Positions 1 through 9,780 of a stretch of DNA of 50,269 bases are shown piece after piece; position 1 is the stretch's first letter, and every line of letters starts with the position of its first letter. A model generated the notes under the pieces. That model had not been told where the DNA came from, did no database searches, and was given only the letters and a program-made list of their open reading frames with translations. The stretch comes from Paenibacillus mellifer (GTDB lineage Bacteria > Bacillota > Bacilli > Paenibacillales > Paenibacillaceae). The translations under genes were made by a program, and so were the position numbers. The stretch spans positions 1 through 50,269 of the forward strand of contig NZ_JALPRK010000031.1 of NCBI RefSeq assembly GCF_023195895.1, written 5' to 3'.

Positions 1-23
1 CCGTATTCTTACGGTGTTTTTTT
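1..23 (+). terminator. Rho-independent terminator of a gene left of the window
   Basis: A five-base-pair stem (CCGTA at 1-5, TACGG at 10-14) with a TTCT loop is followed by seven T at 17-23 on the plus strand. It should end a plus-strand transcript from outside the window. The stem may be longer to the left. On the minus strand it is preceded, not followed, by a T/A tract in the right sense, so it does not suit the minus-strand operon that ends at 47. Confidence 0.6.
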
Positions 24-46
24 GATAGAGATTCCAAGCCGATCGA

Positions 47-391
47 TCAAGCTAGCGTCAAAACCTCGTATTGTGCCGCCAGTTCCATGAAATGCCCCAT
101 GCTGGATACCTCGCCGGCCGCAAGTTGATCTTGAATGCCGTAATAATTCACGCAGGTGCCGCACGCCAATACAGGAACGCCGCGGTTTGCCAACTCTTTC
201 AGGTGCAGCGAAGCAAACGACTGCTCCGTCAAGGCGAATACCCCCCGATTTACGCAAAACACCGCCGCCGGAAGTTGCCCCTGCTCCCGTTGCTTCAACA
301 GCGTCAGGAACGTTTCCAGCAGCTGCGTCCCGAGCTCCGGGTCGCCGTTGCCCAAGCTGTCGGTGGTCAGAAAGACGACTTTACGGTTCAA
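47..391 (-). CDS. YedF/DsrE-family sulfurtransferase-like protein
   Basis: The 114-residue protein looks like the C-terminal DsrE-like half of YedF, a protein linked to selenium metabolism. It lacks the N-terminal TusA-like domain of full-length YedF. The pattern VLACGTCVNYYGI (about 76-88) carries two cysteines (Cys-Gly-Thr-Cys) where DsrE-like proteins hold their reactive thiols. The start is TTG at 391, because AGAGGTGA sits six bases upstream. The TTG overlaps the TGA stop of the upstream aldolase-like gene (TTGA), so translation is probably coupled. Role inferred: sulfur or selenium handling linked to the PLP enzyme. The substrate cannot be told from the sequence. Family recognition is good, function weak. 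Confidence 0.75.
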   Translation of the reverse strand: MNRKVVFLTTDSLGNGDPELGTQLLETFLTLLKQREQGQLPAAVFCVNRGVFALTEQSFASLHLKELANRGVPVLACGTCVNYYGIQDQLAAGEVSSMGHFMELAAQYEVLTLA

Positions 392-1503
392 AACGATTCA
401 CCTCTCAGCTTATGATCAAGCAGTTCAAACGTCAGTTGCAGCCGGTCTATCGGCACCTCGCCATAACGGTCCCCGATGCTTACCTCGAAGGTGCAAGCCT
501 GATCCGTCTTCTCCTTGAGTGCGGGCGTTAAGCCAACTCCGGTTTCGCGGTAGACCTCGATCAGAATGTGCTCCAACCGATCCTTAGGGATATCCGCATG
601 GACGTGGAACATGTTGGAAACCGGCACATCCGGTACGGTCTTCAGATGATGGCACCGGTTATACAGACCGGAGAGCTCCTGCGCTTGCCGGTAATACAAA
701 TCCATCTTCCCAATGCGTTGCTCATAATAGTAGTCCGCACTCAAAAAATAAGGATACAAACTGATCAAATCACCGCCGTGCCGCCTTTTCCATACCTTGG
801 ATTCCTTCGTAAACTCCGGTTCTCCGGCCAATATCGCCCCGGCGATCCCGCCGATGCCTTTATAAAAGGAGATATAGACGCTGTCGAATAAGGCGCAGAC
901 TTCCGCCGCGGTTTTCTGGTAGAAGGGAAGGATTTCAAACAGCCGGGCCCCGTCCAGATGCAGCTGAATGCCTTTCTCCCGGCAGTAGGCGGAAATGGCC
1001 GCAAGTTCCTCAAACGGCGGCAGCTGGCCGCCAATCTCGCGCTGCGGCAGCTCCAATAGCAGGCACGAGACGTCCTCGGGCAGGCGCTGAACGTCCTTCA
1101 GCCCGATCAGGCGGTCCTTGTCCGCCAGGAGAATCGGCTCGATCCCGTGCAGCTCCTTTAAGCCGTCTTCCTCATGAATCTCCAGATGGCATAGGGGGTG
1201 ATACGCCACGCGTTTCGTCCCTTTCCGGTCGCACCAGATCCGCAGGGCGATTTGCTGCGCCATCGTGCCGCTGGGGAAAAACACGGCCGAGGCCTTGCCA
1301 AGCACCCCGGCCATTTTCGCCTCGAAAGCTTCCATGGCATGTCCGTTGCCATACATATCGCTGTCCAGTTGCCCGTCGATGGCGGCAAATGCCCGCTTCA
1401 GCACCTCCACATTCCGTTTGCCGTGGCCCCCCACCTGATAAACCGCCCGATCGAATGCCGACTTCAGCGTTTTCTTGTCCGATATTCCTTCGTTTCCATA
1501 CAT
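388..1503 (-). CDS. Threonine aldolase / beta-eliminating lyase family PLP enzyme
   Basis: Fold-type I PLP enzyme of about 371 residues. Visible marks, numbered from the upstream in-frame ATG at 1527, are FFPSGTMAQQIAL (83-95, phosphate-binding turn), LHLDGARLF (189-197, with the Asp that contacts the PLP pyridine nitrogen) and YISFYKGIGG (218-227, with Lys223 as the likely Schiff-base lysine). Family members cleave beta-hydroxy amino acids such as threonine to glycine plus an aldehyde, or carry out beta-elimination. I place the start at ATG 1503, preceded by GAGGAG at eight-base spacing; the ATG at 1527 has no Shine-Dalgarno. The next gene overlaps by four bases. Pairing with a YedF-like protein hints at a sulfur or selenium amino acid substrate, but that is inference. 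Confidence 0.85.
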   Translation of the reverse strand: MYGNEGISDKKTLKSAFDRAVYQVGGHGKRNVEVLKRAFAAIDGQLDSDMYGNGHAMEAFEAKMAGVLGKASAVFFPSGTMAQQIALRIWCDRKGTKRVAYHPLCHLEIHEEDGLKELHGIEPILLADKDRLIGLKDVQRLPEDVSCLLLELPQREIGGQLPPFEELAAISAYCREKGIQLHLDGARLFEILPFYQKTAAEVCALFDSVYISFYKGIGGIAGAILAGEPEFTKESKVWKRRHGGDLISLYPYFLSADYYYEQRIGKMDLYYRQAQELSGLYNRCHHLKTVPDVPVSNMFHVHADIPKDRLEHILIEVYRETGVGLTPALKEKTDQACTFEVSIGDRYGEVPIDRLQLTFELLDHKLRGESF

Positions 1504-1556
1504 CGATCCTCGCCGCTCCTCTCCCATGCTGTCTGATAAACTGTGAATTCATGCTT

Positions 1557-1585
1557 ATTATAGCTCGATTCGGAGCAGGAATCGA
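1557..1585 (-). promoter_or_regulatory. Promoter with inverted-repeat operator for the aldolase/YedF pair
   Basis: On the minus strand a perfect TATAAT (complement at 1557-1562) lies about 50 bases before the aldolase start. Between it and a weak -35 lies a perfect inverted repeat, TCGATTC (1565-1571) and GAATCGA (1579-1585), with a seven-base spacer. A repressor bound there would block polymerase. The repeat could also form a hairpin after the upstream chemotaxis gene, but no T run follows it. Confidence 0.45.
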
Positions 1586-1611
1586 TGTTCTCATGGTCGC
1601 ATTTGTGCTTA

Positions 1612-3330
1612 TTACGCCAACTTGAATTTCTCCACTTCCCGAATCATTTCGAGCGACAGCGATTCAAGCTCTTTGATCGCCTGGGCGATATCCTGGGTGG
1701 CACCGTTCAGCTCGATGGCCGATGCGGAGATTTCCTCCGCGGAAGCCGAGTTTTGTTCGGCTACGGCCGAGGCGGAGCTTACCGTAAGCAGTACGCGGTT
1801 CTTGTCCGCATTGACGGCGACTACGGACGTCGTAATTTCCTCGATTTGCGGCATCATTTCCCGAATGGATCGGATGATCTCCTGGAGGGCCTCCATCGTC
1901 GTAAGCACGACCTCCGATTGCCGGGCGAGCACTTCGCCCGTTCTGGCTGACGTTGCCGATACCCCGTCCATTTCCTGTCCGATCTCCTGCAGCAGCTCGT
2001 CGATTCCTTGCGAGGAATGCTGCGTTTGTTCCGCCAGCTTGCGGATTTCCCCCGCCACGACGGCGAAGCCCCGGCCCGCTTCACCGGCGCGCGCTGCTTC
2101 GATGGACGCGTTCAGCGACAACAGATTGGTTTGCGTGGAAATATCGCTAATCAGACGGGTAATCTCCGTCACGCGGGTTAGGCTGCCCGTCAGGTTATGG
2201 ACTTTGCTTTGCGTTTCCTCGAACGAATCGGCGATCCCTTTCACGGACGTGACCAACTCGGCCAATTTTCCGCTGCTGCTTTGGGCCTTGTCGTTCGCTT
2301 GCTTTGCCGCCTCATCCACCGTCTCCAGCGAGCGGGTAATTTCGTCCAGGCGGTCTCCGAACGCTTGGAAGGATTCGGTCATCGAAGCCAGCTCTTCCGC
2401 CTGATTGACGGAGCCCAGGGAAACCTCATGGATCGCCGTCGAGACTTCGCCAACGCTCGTGTTCATCGCCTCGGAGGAGGCCGTCAGCGCTATGGTTTGT
2501 TCGGTTAGTTTCTGTGAATCCTGCCCAATCGTTTGCAGAATCGTTTTGATCGAGCCGATCGTCTTGTTCAAAGCACGGTTCATCATCCCGAATTCGTTGC
2601 CGAGGTTTCCGTTAAATTGAACCGTCACGTCACCTTCTGCAACCAGCTCGACCCTGGAGATAAACTCCTTCATGGAAGAGCGAATCATAATGACGACGAG
2701 CACGGAGATAGCGCTGACCAGGATGAGCGCCGCACCGAAAATATAGATAAAGAATTTCAGGCTCTGTTCGTAGAGTTGTTTGGAAGCCTGGCTTCGATCT
2801 TCCGCCACATTTTTTTGGAAATCGACGATGTTCAATATATCCTGGGTTAATTGGTTCCCGGCCTCAGCCATGACCACGTTCGTCAAGTTCCGATCGGCGA
2901 CAAGCCCTTGCTTTCGCTGATCGATCAAAGAGGGAAGGTAAGAGACGTATTTCTCATAGCTTTGAGCGGCTTTCTGCGCCAGCTCTCCTTCTTCCGGGTT
3001 ATCTTGGGATATCGCCACGTTCCGCTCCAGGATCGCGGAGATTTTCCCCTTCAGATCCTCCAGCGTTTGAACCATCGCTTCATCGTAATCGCGGTCAATG
3101 ATCTTCGTCACCGTATTCCGCAGGTTCCCCATATGGCCGTTCACATCTTCCCAATCCTTCAGCCTAGGGATAATTTCGGAAGTAATTTCCTCCGTTGTCT
3201 GGTGCAACTTTAGAATCGAGTTCATTCCAACTACGCCGATGGCCGTTGTGGCAAGCAAGGAGAGTACCCACAACATCACTACGCTATGCACGATCTTGAT
3301 GTTTTTTACTCGATTGATCCAGGCTCCCAA
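1612..3330 (-). CDS. Methyl-accepting chemotaxis protein (4HB type)
   Basis: A 572-residue membrane chemoreceptor. The first membrane segment is at about 13-35, an extracytoplasmic helical region (four-helix-bundle type) at about 36-190, the second membrane segment at about 192-215, then a HAMP region. A long coiled-coil signalling domain follows, whose tip reads [19 protein letters not shown] and [15 protein letters not shown]. The tip binds CheA/CheW in known receptors. The start is TTG at 3330 with AGGGAGGGG upstream. A sigma-D-like promoter lies at 3382-3409. The ligand is not evident. No che genes are in the window, so it must work with a remote chemotaxis core. Confidence 0.95.
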   Translation of the reverse strand: MGAWINRVKNIKIVHSVVMLWVLSLLATTAIGVVGMNSILKLHQTTEEITSEIIPRLKDWEDVNGHMGNLRNTVTKIIDRDYDEAMVQTLEDLKGKISAILERNVAISQDNPEEGELAQKAAQSYEKYVSYLPSLIDQRKQGLVADRNLTNVVMAEAGNQLTQDILNIVDFQKNVAEDRSQASKQLYEQSLKFFIYIFGAALILVSAISVLVVIMIRSSMKEFISRVELVAEGDVTVQFNGNLGNEFGMMNRALNKTIGSIKTILQTIGQDSQKLTEQTIALTASSEAMNTSVGEVSTAIHEVSLGSVNQAEELASMTESFQAFGDRLDEITRSLETVDEAAKQANDKAQSSSGKLAELVTSVKGIADSFEETQSKVHNLTGSLTRVTEITRLISDISTQTNLLSLNASIEAARAGEAGRGFAVVAGEIRKLAEQTQHSSQGIDELLQEIGQEMDGVSATSARTGEVLARQSEVVLTTMEALQEIIRSIREMMPQIEEITTSVVAVNADKNRVLLTVSSASAVAEQNSASAEEISASAIELNGATQDIAQAIKELESLSLEMIREVEKFKLA

Positions 3331-3381
3331 AATAACCCCTCCCTTTTCTTATTGTAAGTAGTATCAAGTAGGTTGATTAAT

Positions 3382-3409
3382 ATATCGGCTAGAATATTGA
3401 AACAATATA
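3382..3409 (-). promoter_or_regulatory. Sigma-D (motility) promoter for the chemoreceptor
   Basis: On the minus strand the perfect sigma-D -10 octamer GCCGATAT (complement 3382-3389) is preceded after 16 bases by TATA (3406-3409), close to the known TAAA-N15-GCCGATAT consensus. It lies about 52 bases before the TTG start of the receptor at 3330. This fits the usual co-regulation of chemoreceptors with flagella. Confidence 0.65.
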
Positions 3410-3482
3410 GACACAAAACGTCCTAATTCGACAAAATATACGATTTTAAGACAAATATTAATCGACAATATTCGCTATCATC

Positions 3483-3522
3483 AAAAAAAGAAAGAACGCC
3501 TGCATTCCACAAGCGTTCTTTC
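3483..3522 (-). terminator. Strong terminator after the second chemoreceptor
   Basis: A perfect ten-base-pair stem, GAAAGAACGC at 3490-3499 with GCGTTCTTTC at 3513-3522, has a 13-base loop. On the minus strand it is followed by seven T (3483-3489). It ends the minus-strand receptor gene that stops at 3541 and separates it from the next receptor's promoter. Confidence 0.9.
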
Positions 3523-3540
3523 CTTATTGTTGTTGAAGGT

Positions 3541-4821
3541 TTACAGCTTAAATACATTCGTCAGCCCATTCATATTCTCGGACAGTTCGACCAGCTTGCC
3601 GGACGTTTTCTCGATTTCGCCGAAGATTTTCTCCTGCGTGCCGAGTTGCCCTTGGATCTCGCCGGAAACCTGCAGCCCCGACTCGATGGTGCCGTTGACG
3701 TCCTCCAGCGTTGCGGTCATTTCCTCCAGCGAGGCCGCTTGAGTGGTCACGCCGCCGGAAATTTCGGTCAGCATGGCAAAGGTGTTCTCCATGTTGTCTA
3801 TGATATGTTCGATATTGGTCTTCACGTTCTCCGATTGCGTTACGCCCTCCCGAACCTTCTCCTCGGTCTGGGTCACGGCGGCCACGACGCTGCCGGTTCG
3901 AACGGTCATATCCTGAACCAGGCTGCCGATTTCCTGCAAGGAATGATTCGTATCCTCCGCCAGTTTCCGGATTTGTCCGGCGACGACCGCAAACCCTCTT
4001 CCCTCTTCCCCGGCCCGGGCGGCTTCAATCGCCGCGTTGAGGGCTAACAGGTGGGTTTGTTCGGAAATCTGTTTAATGATGCTTACAACCTCGGTGATCT
4101 TCTGGCTCTGCTCCTCCAGACTGAGCACTTCGCCGCTGACGTGCTTGGTGTTCGCCGCCAACTCGTTAATCGCCTCGACGATGGAGTCTACCGATTGCTT
4201 CCCGCCTTCCGCGGAATTCATCACCAATTGAGCCCGCTCGGCAATTTGGTTGGCAAGTTCTGCCGTCGTCTGAGAGTGGTTCGTAATCTCCGAAATAGCA
4301 ACGGCCGTTTGCTTCATGCTTTCCGCGTTTTGAGTAAACACGTTCAGCAAATGCTTGACGCCCTCGTTGATATCATGCACCTGCCCATTAGCCTGCTCAA
4401 TAATTTGATTCAGTTCTTCCGAAGACAACGTCACCCGTTCGGAGGAGGACTGGATCGTTGCAATCAGGTGTTTCAGGTTATCTCTGGCCTTCTGAAGCGA
4501 CTGGATCATCTGCCCCGCTTCCCCTTGCCGCGTCGTCCGAATCTCGGCGGATAAATCGTTCTCGGCCATGGAATTGGCCAGCTTTACGCCTTGCTTGAGC
4601 GGCCGAACCAGCAAGGCTTCGGAGATGAGTGCGGCTCCCACTTCAAAAATGATAAAAATGATCAATGCCTTTAACCCCAAAGAGGGCGTAATCAGCTTAA
4701 AAAAATCATGATGTTGGCTATAGGATAACGTTACGATTAATGCGGTGTTCGAGACGAACATGGCCAAAAAGACGAGGACCATGATCCGGGTACGGATAGA
4801 AATATTACGAATTCGATTCAT
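3541..4821 (-). CDS. Methyl-accepting chemotaxis protein lacking a periplasmic sensor domain
   Basis: A 426-residue receptor with two membrane segments at about 11-31 and 46-68 and only about 15 residues between them. It therefore has no room for an extracellular ligand-binding domain. A HAMP-like region (about 70-120) leads into the coiled-coil signalling domain. The conserved tip is [19 protein letters not shown] followed by [15 protein letters not shown]. Such receptors sense from the cytoplasm, the membrane or through partners. ATG 4821 has AGGTGATG upstream. A plausible sigma-A -10 (TATACT) lies about 30 bases upstream; I see no sigma-D octamer here, unlike two of the other receptors in the window. 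Confidence 0.93.
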   Translation of the reverse strand: MNRIRNISIRTRIMVLVFLAMFVSNTALIVTLSYSQHHDFFKLITPSLGLKALIIFIIFEVGAALISEALLVRPLKQGVKLANSMAENDLSAEIRTTRQGEAGQMIQSLQKARDNLKHLIATIQSSSERVTLSSEELNQIIEQANGQVHDINEGVKHLLNVFTQNAESMKQTAVAISEITNHSQTTAELANQIAERAQLVMNSAEGGKQSVDSIVEAINELAANTKHVSGEVLSLEEQSQKITEVVSIIKQISEQTHLLALNAAIEAARAGEEGRGFAVVAGQIRKLAEDTNHSLQEIGSLVQDMTVRTGSVVAAVTQTEEKVREGVTQSENVKTNIEHIIDNMENTFAMLTEISGGVTTQAASLEEMTATLEDVNGTIESGLQVSGEIQGQLGTQEKIFGEIEKTSGKLVELSENMNGLTNVFKL

Positions 4822-5075
4822 CTTAGCATCACCTGGCTTGATCGTAGTATAGTATTCATCAAAGTTGCTCTAGCAAAATTTGAATAGATTCAGGTATCTC
4901 CTCCTAGTTCCGAAATGGGTCATAAGTTCCAAATATTACATGTGATGTACATTATATAGTTCCATTTCACTACAGTCAAATCAACGCGAGATGATGGTAA
5001 ACCGCTTACAAGTCTAGTAAAATGAGATTCGTTAGCACATCAGCTTAGAATCATCGCAAACAGGGAGGATATCGA
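4822..5075. other. Divergent intergenic region
   Basis: This 254-base region separates the minus-strand receptor from the plus-strand SDR gene and should hold both promoters. A small palindrome, TACAT-GTG-ATGTA, sits at 4937-4949 and could be an operator. A short inverted repeat TTGCT/AGCAA lies near 4865. I see no RNA element or small gene. Confidence 0.4.
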
Positions 5076-5828
5076 ATGGTTAATGTGAAAGGCAAATGGG
5101 CGCTCATCACCGGAGCCAGTCGCGGGGTGGGAAATCGGACCGCAAAGTTCATGGCCGAGCAGGGATGCAACTTGATTCTGCACAGCCGCAAGCTGGAGCA
5201 TACCCGGCAGTTGGAGCAGGAGTTCCGGGGAATGGGCGTTCAAGTATACTCCGTCCAAGCCGAGTTGGCCAAGCACGAGGAAGTCGTGGCCATGCTGGAT
5301 GAAATCGAAGTGAAAGGCACGCCGGTCGATATCGTCTTTAATAACGCTGCCGTGCAAATCGCCTATCGGACCGATTACTGGCAAACCCCGGTTTCGGATT
5401 TCGAGCAGAGCTTTCAAATTAATTTCATTTCCATCGCGACGATCTGTAACCGCCTGATTCCCAAGATGATCGAACGCGGCTTCGGCCGGGTCATCAACAC
5501 CACCAGCGGGATTAAAAACGAGCCGGAGCAAGCCGGCTACGCAGCCAGCAAAGCGGCGCTCGACAAATTCACCAAAGATTTGGCCTCCCGCATCGAAGGC
5601 ACGGACGTCATGATCAATTTGAACGATCCGGGCTGGTGCCGGACCGATCTCGGCGGCCCTCAGGCCCCGAACTCGGTGGAAAGCGTGCTGCCGGGCATCG
5701 TGGTCGGCGCTTTCGTCGACGACAAGAAGAGCGGGCGTTACTTCCCAGCGCAAAGCTTCACCGGGTTATCCCTGGAGGAAGCCATTGCGAAAGCGGAGAC
5801 GTTCGAAGCGGTACCTTATACGATATAA
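5076..5828 (+). CDS. Short-chain dehydrogenase/reductase (SDR)
   Basis: A classical SDR of 250 residues. TGASRGVG (about 13-20) is the Rossmann cofactor loop, NNAA (about 89-92) the structural motif, Ser near 146 (TTSG) and YAASK (about 158-162) the catalytic Ser-Tyr-Lys set. An Arg soon after the loop, and HSRK at the end of beta 2, suggest NADP(H). The substrate is unknown; the family oxidises or reduces alcohols, ketones and sugars. GGGAGGAT sits just upstream of ATG 5076. The gene stands alone, followed by a bidirectional terminator shared with the convergent LysR gene. Confidence 0.9.
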   Translation: MVNVKGKWALITGASRGVGNRTAKFMAEQGCNLILHSRKLEHTRQLEQEFRGMGVQVYSVQAELAKHEEVVAMLDEIEVKGTPVDIVFNNAAVQIAYRTDYWQTPVSDFEQSFQINFISIATICNRLIPKMIERGFGRVINTTSGIKNEPEQAGYAASKAALDKFTKDLASRIEGTDVMINLNDPGWCRTDLGGPQAPNSVESVLPGIVVGAFVDDKKSGRYFPAQSFTGLSLEEAIAKAETFEAVPYTI

Positions 5829-5832
5829 CCGG

Positions 5833-5862
5833 AAACATCCCGCGGGCAGCCGCGGGATGTTT
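5833..5862 (+). terminator. Bidirectional terminator between SDR and LysR genes
   Basis: A perfect 13-base-pair stem, AAACATCCCGCGG (5833-5845) and CCGCGGGATGTTT (5850-5862), closes a four-base GCAG loop. The A and T ends let it work in both directions, although the T runs are short. It lies between two convergent genes. Confidence 0.8.
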
Positions 5863-5930
5863 GTATTGAGAGGCCGATCATTATTATTCATTTGCACGTT
5901 GCCGCCGGGAGCAACTGGCGGTTGCCATTG

Positions 5931-6815
5931 TCAAATCGGACGATATCCCCGCACCAGTTCCATGAACACCTCCATTGCCTTGGTGTAAAAGGGCGATGCC
6001 TGTGTAACGAGCGAAAATTGACGGTAGTACGGCAAGCCTTCCAATTCCAGCAGTTGCAGCGTTCCGAGCGCCATTTCCTTTCGCACCGCCGCTTTGGACA
6101 ACAGGCTGATTCCCAGCCCCGCCTCCACCGACTCCTTAATGATTTGCGTACTGCCGAATTCCATCAACCGCTCCGGGTGAAAATGATGCTGGGCAAACAG
6201 ATGATCCGCCGCTTCGCGTGTCCCCGAGCCGGCTTCCCGGATGATCCAGGTCTCCTCGCTCAAATCGGCAAGTCGAAGTCCCCTGCGCTCGGCATAACGG
6301 TGTCCCGCCGGGACGACTACGTACATCGCGTCATCGGCGATCGGCACGATCCGGTAGCGTTCATCCCGAACCTCTCCTTCGATGATTCCTACGTCTAGCC
6401 GGCGGCTTCCCACCAACTCCACGATCTCCTTGGAATTGCCGATGGTGATTGTCGGTTTGATGTCGGGGTACCCCGCCATCATCTCCGCCAATACATGCGG
6501 CAGCACGTATTCCCCGTAGGTATAACTGGCGCCGATCGACAAATCCCCCCGCGCCGCGTGTTTCATGTCGTCGATGAGATACTGCATTCGCGCGTACAAT
6601 CCGGAGATTTCCCGGGCATGATGATAGACGATTTGTCCAGCCGGGTTCAAACGCACATATTTATTGCTGCGATCAAGCAGCTTCGTTCCAAGAGCCTGCT
6701 CCAGAGAACGGATATATTGGCTCACTGCCGGCTGTGTCATATGCAACATTTCGGCTGCCCGGGTGAAGCTTTGCTTCTCCGCTACGGCAATGAATACCTC
6801 AAGCGCCGGATCCAT
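5931..6815 (-). CDS. LysR-type transcriptional regulator (CysL/YwfK-like)
   Basis: The regulator is 294 residues from the chosen start. The N-terminal winged helix-turn-helix is clear (FTRAAEMLHMTQPAVSQYIR), followed by a type-2 periplasmic-binding-like effector domain to the end. I start it at ATG 6815, preceded by AGGAGGAT at ideal spacing. A 28-residue upstream extension lacks such a site and covers the promoter. It is divergent from a YeiH-family exporter gene. That arrangement is common for LysR proteins that control a neighbouring transporter, and CysL-type regulators sit next to YeiH homologues in other bacteria. The effector is inferred only: a sulfur or organic-acid metabolite. Confidence 0.9.
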   Translation of the reverse strand: MDPALEVFIAVAEKQSFTRAAEMLHMTQPAVSQYIRSLEQALGTKLLDRSNKYVRLNPAGQIVYHHAREISGLYARMQYLIDDMKHAARGDLSIGASYTYGEYVLPHVLAEMMAGYPDIKPTITIGNSKEIVELVGSRRLDVGIIEGEVRDERYRIVPIADDAMYVVVPAGHRYAERRGLRLADLSEETWIIREAGSGTREAADHLFAQHHFHPERLMEFGSTQIIKESVEAGLGISLLSKAAVRKEMALGTLQLLELEGLPYYRQFSLVTQASPFYTKAMEVFMELVRGYRPI

Positions 6816-6866
6816 TTCGGTATCCTCCTCATTTCCAACAGCTTCTTGCATAATTAAATACTTAGC

Positions 6867-6887
6867 ATAATTATACATATGAATTAT
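6867..6887. promoter_or_regulatory. LysR-type operator in the divergent promoter region
   Basis: An inverted repeat ATAATT (6867-6872) and AATTAT (6882-6887) with a nine-base spacer contains the T-N11-A core (T6871, A6883) expected for LysR boxes. It lies midway between the LysR start at 6815 and the exporter start at 6947, in an AT-rich patch. Binding here could control both genes. Confidence 0.5.
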
Positions 6888-6946
6888 TTTACTTATCATT
6901 AAAACCGAACTAAGCTAAAAAGGCAAATCAACGGAGGTGATTTCAC

Positions 6947-8038
6947 GTGGCAACTCCCCTACTTCCCTCTAAAGCGGTGTTGGCAACACCCGAAACAACG
7001 AAAAAAGCCGATCTCCTGTTCGGAGGCATCGGCTTTACGCTCGTGATCGCCATGCTCGGCTTCGGACTCGCACAACTGCCCGGCTTAAACCGGATCGGAC
7101 AGCTGGGTTGTTCGATCTTGCTGGCCGTCCTTTACCGGCAATTCGTCGGATACCCGGAAGCTTTGCGTCCGGGCATCCGGTTCGCTTCCCAACAGCTGCT
7201 GCGTCTTGCCATCGTCCTGTTTGGGCTGAAGCTGAACCTGGATGTCGTATTCCAGCAGGGCCTGCCCCTGCTGGCGCGGGACGCCGCAACGATCGCCTTC
7301 AGCATCGCCGCCACTCTGCTGATAGGCAAATGGTTGAAGGCGGACTTCTCCCTCTCCTTGCTGCTGGGCATCGGCACCGGGGTATGCGGAGCGGCGGCGA
7401 TCGCAGCCGTTTCGCCGATCCTCAAAACCAAGGAAGACGATACCGCTATCGGCGCAGGATTGGTGGCTCTCGTCGGCACGCTGTTCTCCGTGGGTTATAC
7501 GCTTCTTCGTCCGTTGCTTCCGATGTCCGAGCTTCAATATGGGGTTTGGAGCGGCGTCAGCCTGCACGAGATCGCCCATGTGGTGCTTGCCGCCGAGCCG
7601 GCCGGCCCGGACGCTCTGGCCGTCGCTTTATTAGCCAAATTGGGCCGCGTGTTTCTGCTCGTCCCGCTTAGTTTCCTTCTGATGTATGGCATGAAGCGGG
7701 CCAGCAGGAAATCGTCGCTATACCCAAACGCCGCCAAACCGGCCGCCGGACACGGACCCCAACCGCGGGCCGCCGTCCCATTCCCCTGGTTCCTGCTCGG
7801 TTTTATCTCAGCCAGCGTGATAGGGACCTATGCGTTGGGGACATGGATCCCTGTGAAGGATGCGGCTCTTAACGGAATCTCCACGGTGACCGGCTTTCTG
7901 CTGGCGATGGCCATGGTCGGCCTAGGGCTGAACGTCAACCTGCGGGAGCTCCGTTCCAAAGCGCTCCGGCCGCTGCTGGCGATGCTGATCACGTCAGTAC
8001 TGTTGTCAGCCGGGACCTGGCTCTCGCTTACACTTTGA
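6947..8038 (+). CDS. YeiH/UPF0324-family membrane protein, putative sulfate exporter
   Basis: A 363-residue integral membrane protein of the YeiH (UPF0324, Cons_hypoth698) family with around ten hydrophobic segments. Typical family stretches are [31 protein letters not shown] and SLHEIAHVV. Family members are annotated as putative sulfate exporters. Taurine catabolism is one studied context, but the transport substrate is not fixed. The start is GTG at 6947 with GGAGGTGA six bases upstream. The gene is divergent from a LysR regulator that probably controls it. Its 3' end overlaps that of the convergent chemoreceptor by 11 bases, with no terminator in between. Confidence 0.88.
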   Translation: MATPLLPSKAVLATPETTKKADLLFGGIGFTLVIAMLGFGLAQLPGLNRIGQLGCSILLAVLYRQFVGYPEALRPGIRFASQQLLRLAIVLFGLKLNLDVVFQQGLPLLARDAATIAFSIAATLLIGKWLKADFSLSLLLGIGTGVCGAAAIAAVSPILKTKEDDTAIGAGLVALVGTLFSVGYTLLRPLLPMSELQYGVWSGVSLHEIAHVVLAAEPAGPDALAVALLAKLGRVFLLVPLSFLLMYGMKRASRKSSLYPNAAKPAAGHGPQPRAAVPFPWFLLGFISASVIGTYALGTWIPVKDAALNGISTVTGFLLAMAMVGLGLNVNLRELRSKALRPLLAMLITSVLLSAGTWLSLTL

Positions 8039-9761
8039 ATTTTCCGATCAATGCCTGCAATTCCTCGGACAACTGACTGAGCCCTTCCATGGAAGCCATC
8101 ATTTCCTGAACGCCGGCATATTGCTCTTCGGTATGCGCATATACCTCGCGGGAGCCGTCGGCCGTTTGCTGTGCGACTCGGTCGATCGTGGCAATCGCCT
8201 GAACCACGGCCTCCGATTGCGAGGACAATCGGTCAACCTGTCCGGCTACCCGGCCGATCCGGCCGGCCACCTGCTCGACCGCTTGCCGGATGCTGGTGAA
8301 CACCTCGCCGGCCTGATGAACCGTGGCAATACCGGCCGCCACCTCCTGCGAACCGGCCTGCGCCGCTTCGATCACCAGCTCCATCTCGCTGCGCACGCCT
8401 TCAACCATCTCGGCCACGCCCGCGGCCGCTATCCCGGTCTCCGCCGACAGCTTCCGCACCTCGCCGGCAACCACGGCAAACCCTTTGCCGGCTTCCCCGG
8501 CCCGCGCCGCTTCGATCGAGGCGTTCAGCGACAGCATCTGGGTCTGCTTGGCGATGCCGGCAATCAGCTCGGCGGCTTCCGCGATCTGCCCGGAGCGGAC
8601 ACCCAGCCGCTCAATGAACGCACGCAGCTCGTCCATTTGCCGCTGAATCGACGCCATCTGCGCCGCCGCCGACGCCACGATCTCCTCGCCGGCTCTCGTT
8701 TCATGCACGGCTGCCGCCGATTGCTGACGGGCATCGTCCGCCAGGACGGCCATTTCACGGGCTCCGTCCGCCATTTCCTTCACTTGGGCCACGCCCAGCT
8801 CCACGCTTTGCACCTGCTCCTCGCTCCCGGCCGAGATCTGGCCCACGATTTCCGAAATCTCCCCGGAGGAGGCACGGAACTGCTCGGACTGGCGGCGCAA
8901 CTGATCGGCCGAATCGGCGACTCGGCCGGCATGCCGCCCCAAATTTCCGATCATGTCCTGCCAGCTGCGTCTCATGTGGTTAAACGCGTCCGCCAGTTCG
9001 CCAATCTCGTCGCGGTTTCTCACGACCGTCTCCGCAAGGGTCAAATCGCCTTCCGCCAGTTCGCGAGCCCCCTTCACCATCACTCGCATCGGTTTGACGA
9101 TCTGCCGGGACAACATGACGCCGGTCAAGACGGCGAACCCGATCGCGACGGCGCCGCATATTACCAAAATCCACATCGTCAACGCCGATTCCTTCTGGAA
9201 CTCGTCCAATTTGGCCTGAAGCTCGGTCTCCTGCAGTGTCCGCAGTTCGCCGGCGCCCTGAATCATCGTATCCGACGTCGGGATCGCCCACATCAAAGCT
9301 TCCGCTTTCGCCAGATCCGGCTTGCCCGAATGGACGTAATCCCGGACCTTCACCAACAGGCGGGCAAACGTGGCGTTGGACTCCGACAGCGAGGAGGCGA
9401 CCGCCTCTTGCTCTTCTCCTTCGGAAGCGCTTTCGATTTCGCCGATCAACGCGCTCAGCTGCGCATTGGCTTCCGTCAACTGCTGCTCCTTCCCGGACGC
9501 CGGCTCCACGATATACCCGAACAGAAGGCTGTTTTGGCGTTGCGTCTCCATCTCCAGCTTGGCCACTTGATCCAAGGCCGCCGTATTTTGCTGAAGCAAC
9601 CCGGTATAGTTATGATCCAGCCGGTTCAAGAACACGTAAGCCACTCCTGCAATGACTCCGACCAGCAGCGATACCGTAATAAAAGCCGCCGTCAGCTTCC
9701 GCCCCAGCGAAAATGCGTGCCGCCCGTTTCGCCGCATCCGAGAATTCCCCTGATTCTTCAT
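8028..9761 (-). CDS. Methyl-accepting chemotaxis protein
   Basis: A 577-residue receptor. Membrane segment one is at about 22-45, an extracytoplasmic helical domain (about 46-188) contains many Glu and Gln residues, and membrane segment two is at about 193-215. A HAMP domain follows (about 216-268), then the signalling coiled coil with tip motif [19 protein letters not shown] and [15 protein letters not shown]. The sensor domain resembles helical CHASE3/4HB-like bundles, but I cannot assign it firmly. ATG 9761 follows AAGGGGGG. The leader contains two adjacent hairpins (9781-9823), one able to compete with pairing to the ribosome site. The 3' end overlaps the convergent yeiH-like gene. Confidence 0.93.
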   Translation of the reverse strand: MKNQGNSRMRRNGRHAFSLGRKLTAAFITVSLLVGVIAGVAYVFLNRLDHNYTGLLQQNTAALDQVAKLEMETQRQNSLLFGYIVEPASGKEQQLTEANAQLSALIGEIESASEGEEQEAVASSLSESNATFARLLVKVRDYVHSGKPDLAKAEALMWAIPTSDTMIQGAGELRTLQETELQAKLDEFQKESALTMWILVICGAVAIGFAVLTGVMLSRQIVKPMRVMVKGARELAEGDLTLAETVVRNRDEIGELADAFNHMRRSWQDMIGNLGRHAGRVADSADQLRRQSEQFRASSGEISEIVGQISAGSEEQVQSVELGVAQVKEMADGAREMAVLADDARQQSAAAVHETRAGEEIVASAAAQMASIQRQMDELRAFIERLGVRSGQIAEAAELIAGIAKQTQMLSLNASIEAARAGEAGKGFAVVAGEVRKLSAETGIAAAGVAEMVEGVRSEMELVIEAAQAGSQEVAAGIATVHQAGEVFTSIRQAVEQVAGRIGRVAGQVDRLSSQSEAVVQAIATIDRVAQQTADGSREVYAHTEEQYAGVQEMMASMEGLSQLSEELQALIGKFKV

Positions 9762-9780
9762 CTATTAGCCCCCCCTTGGT

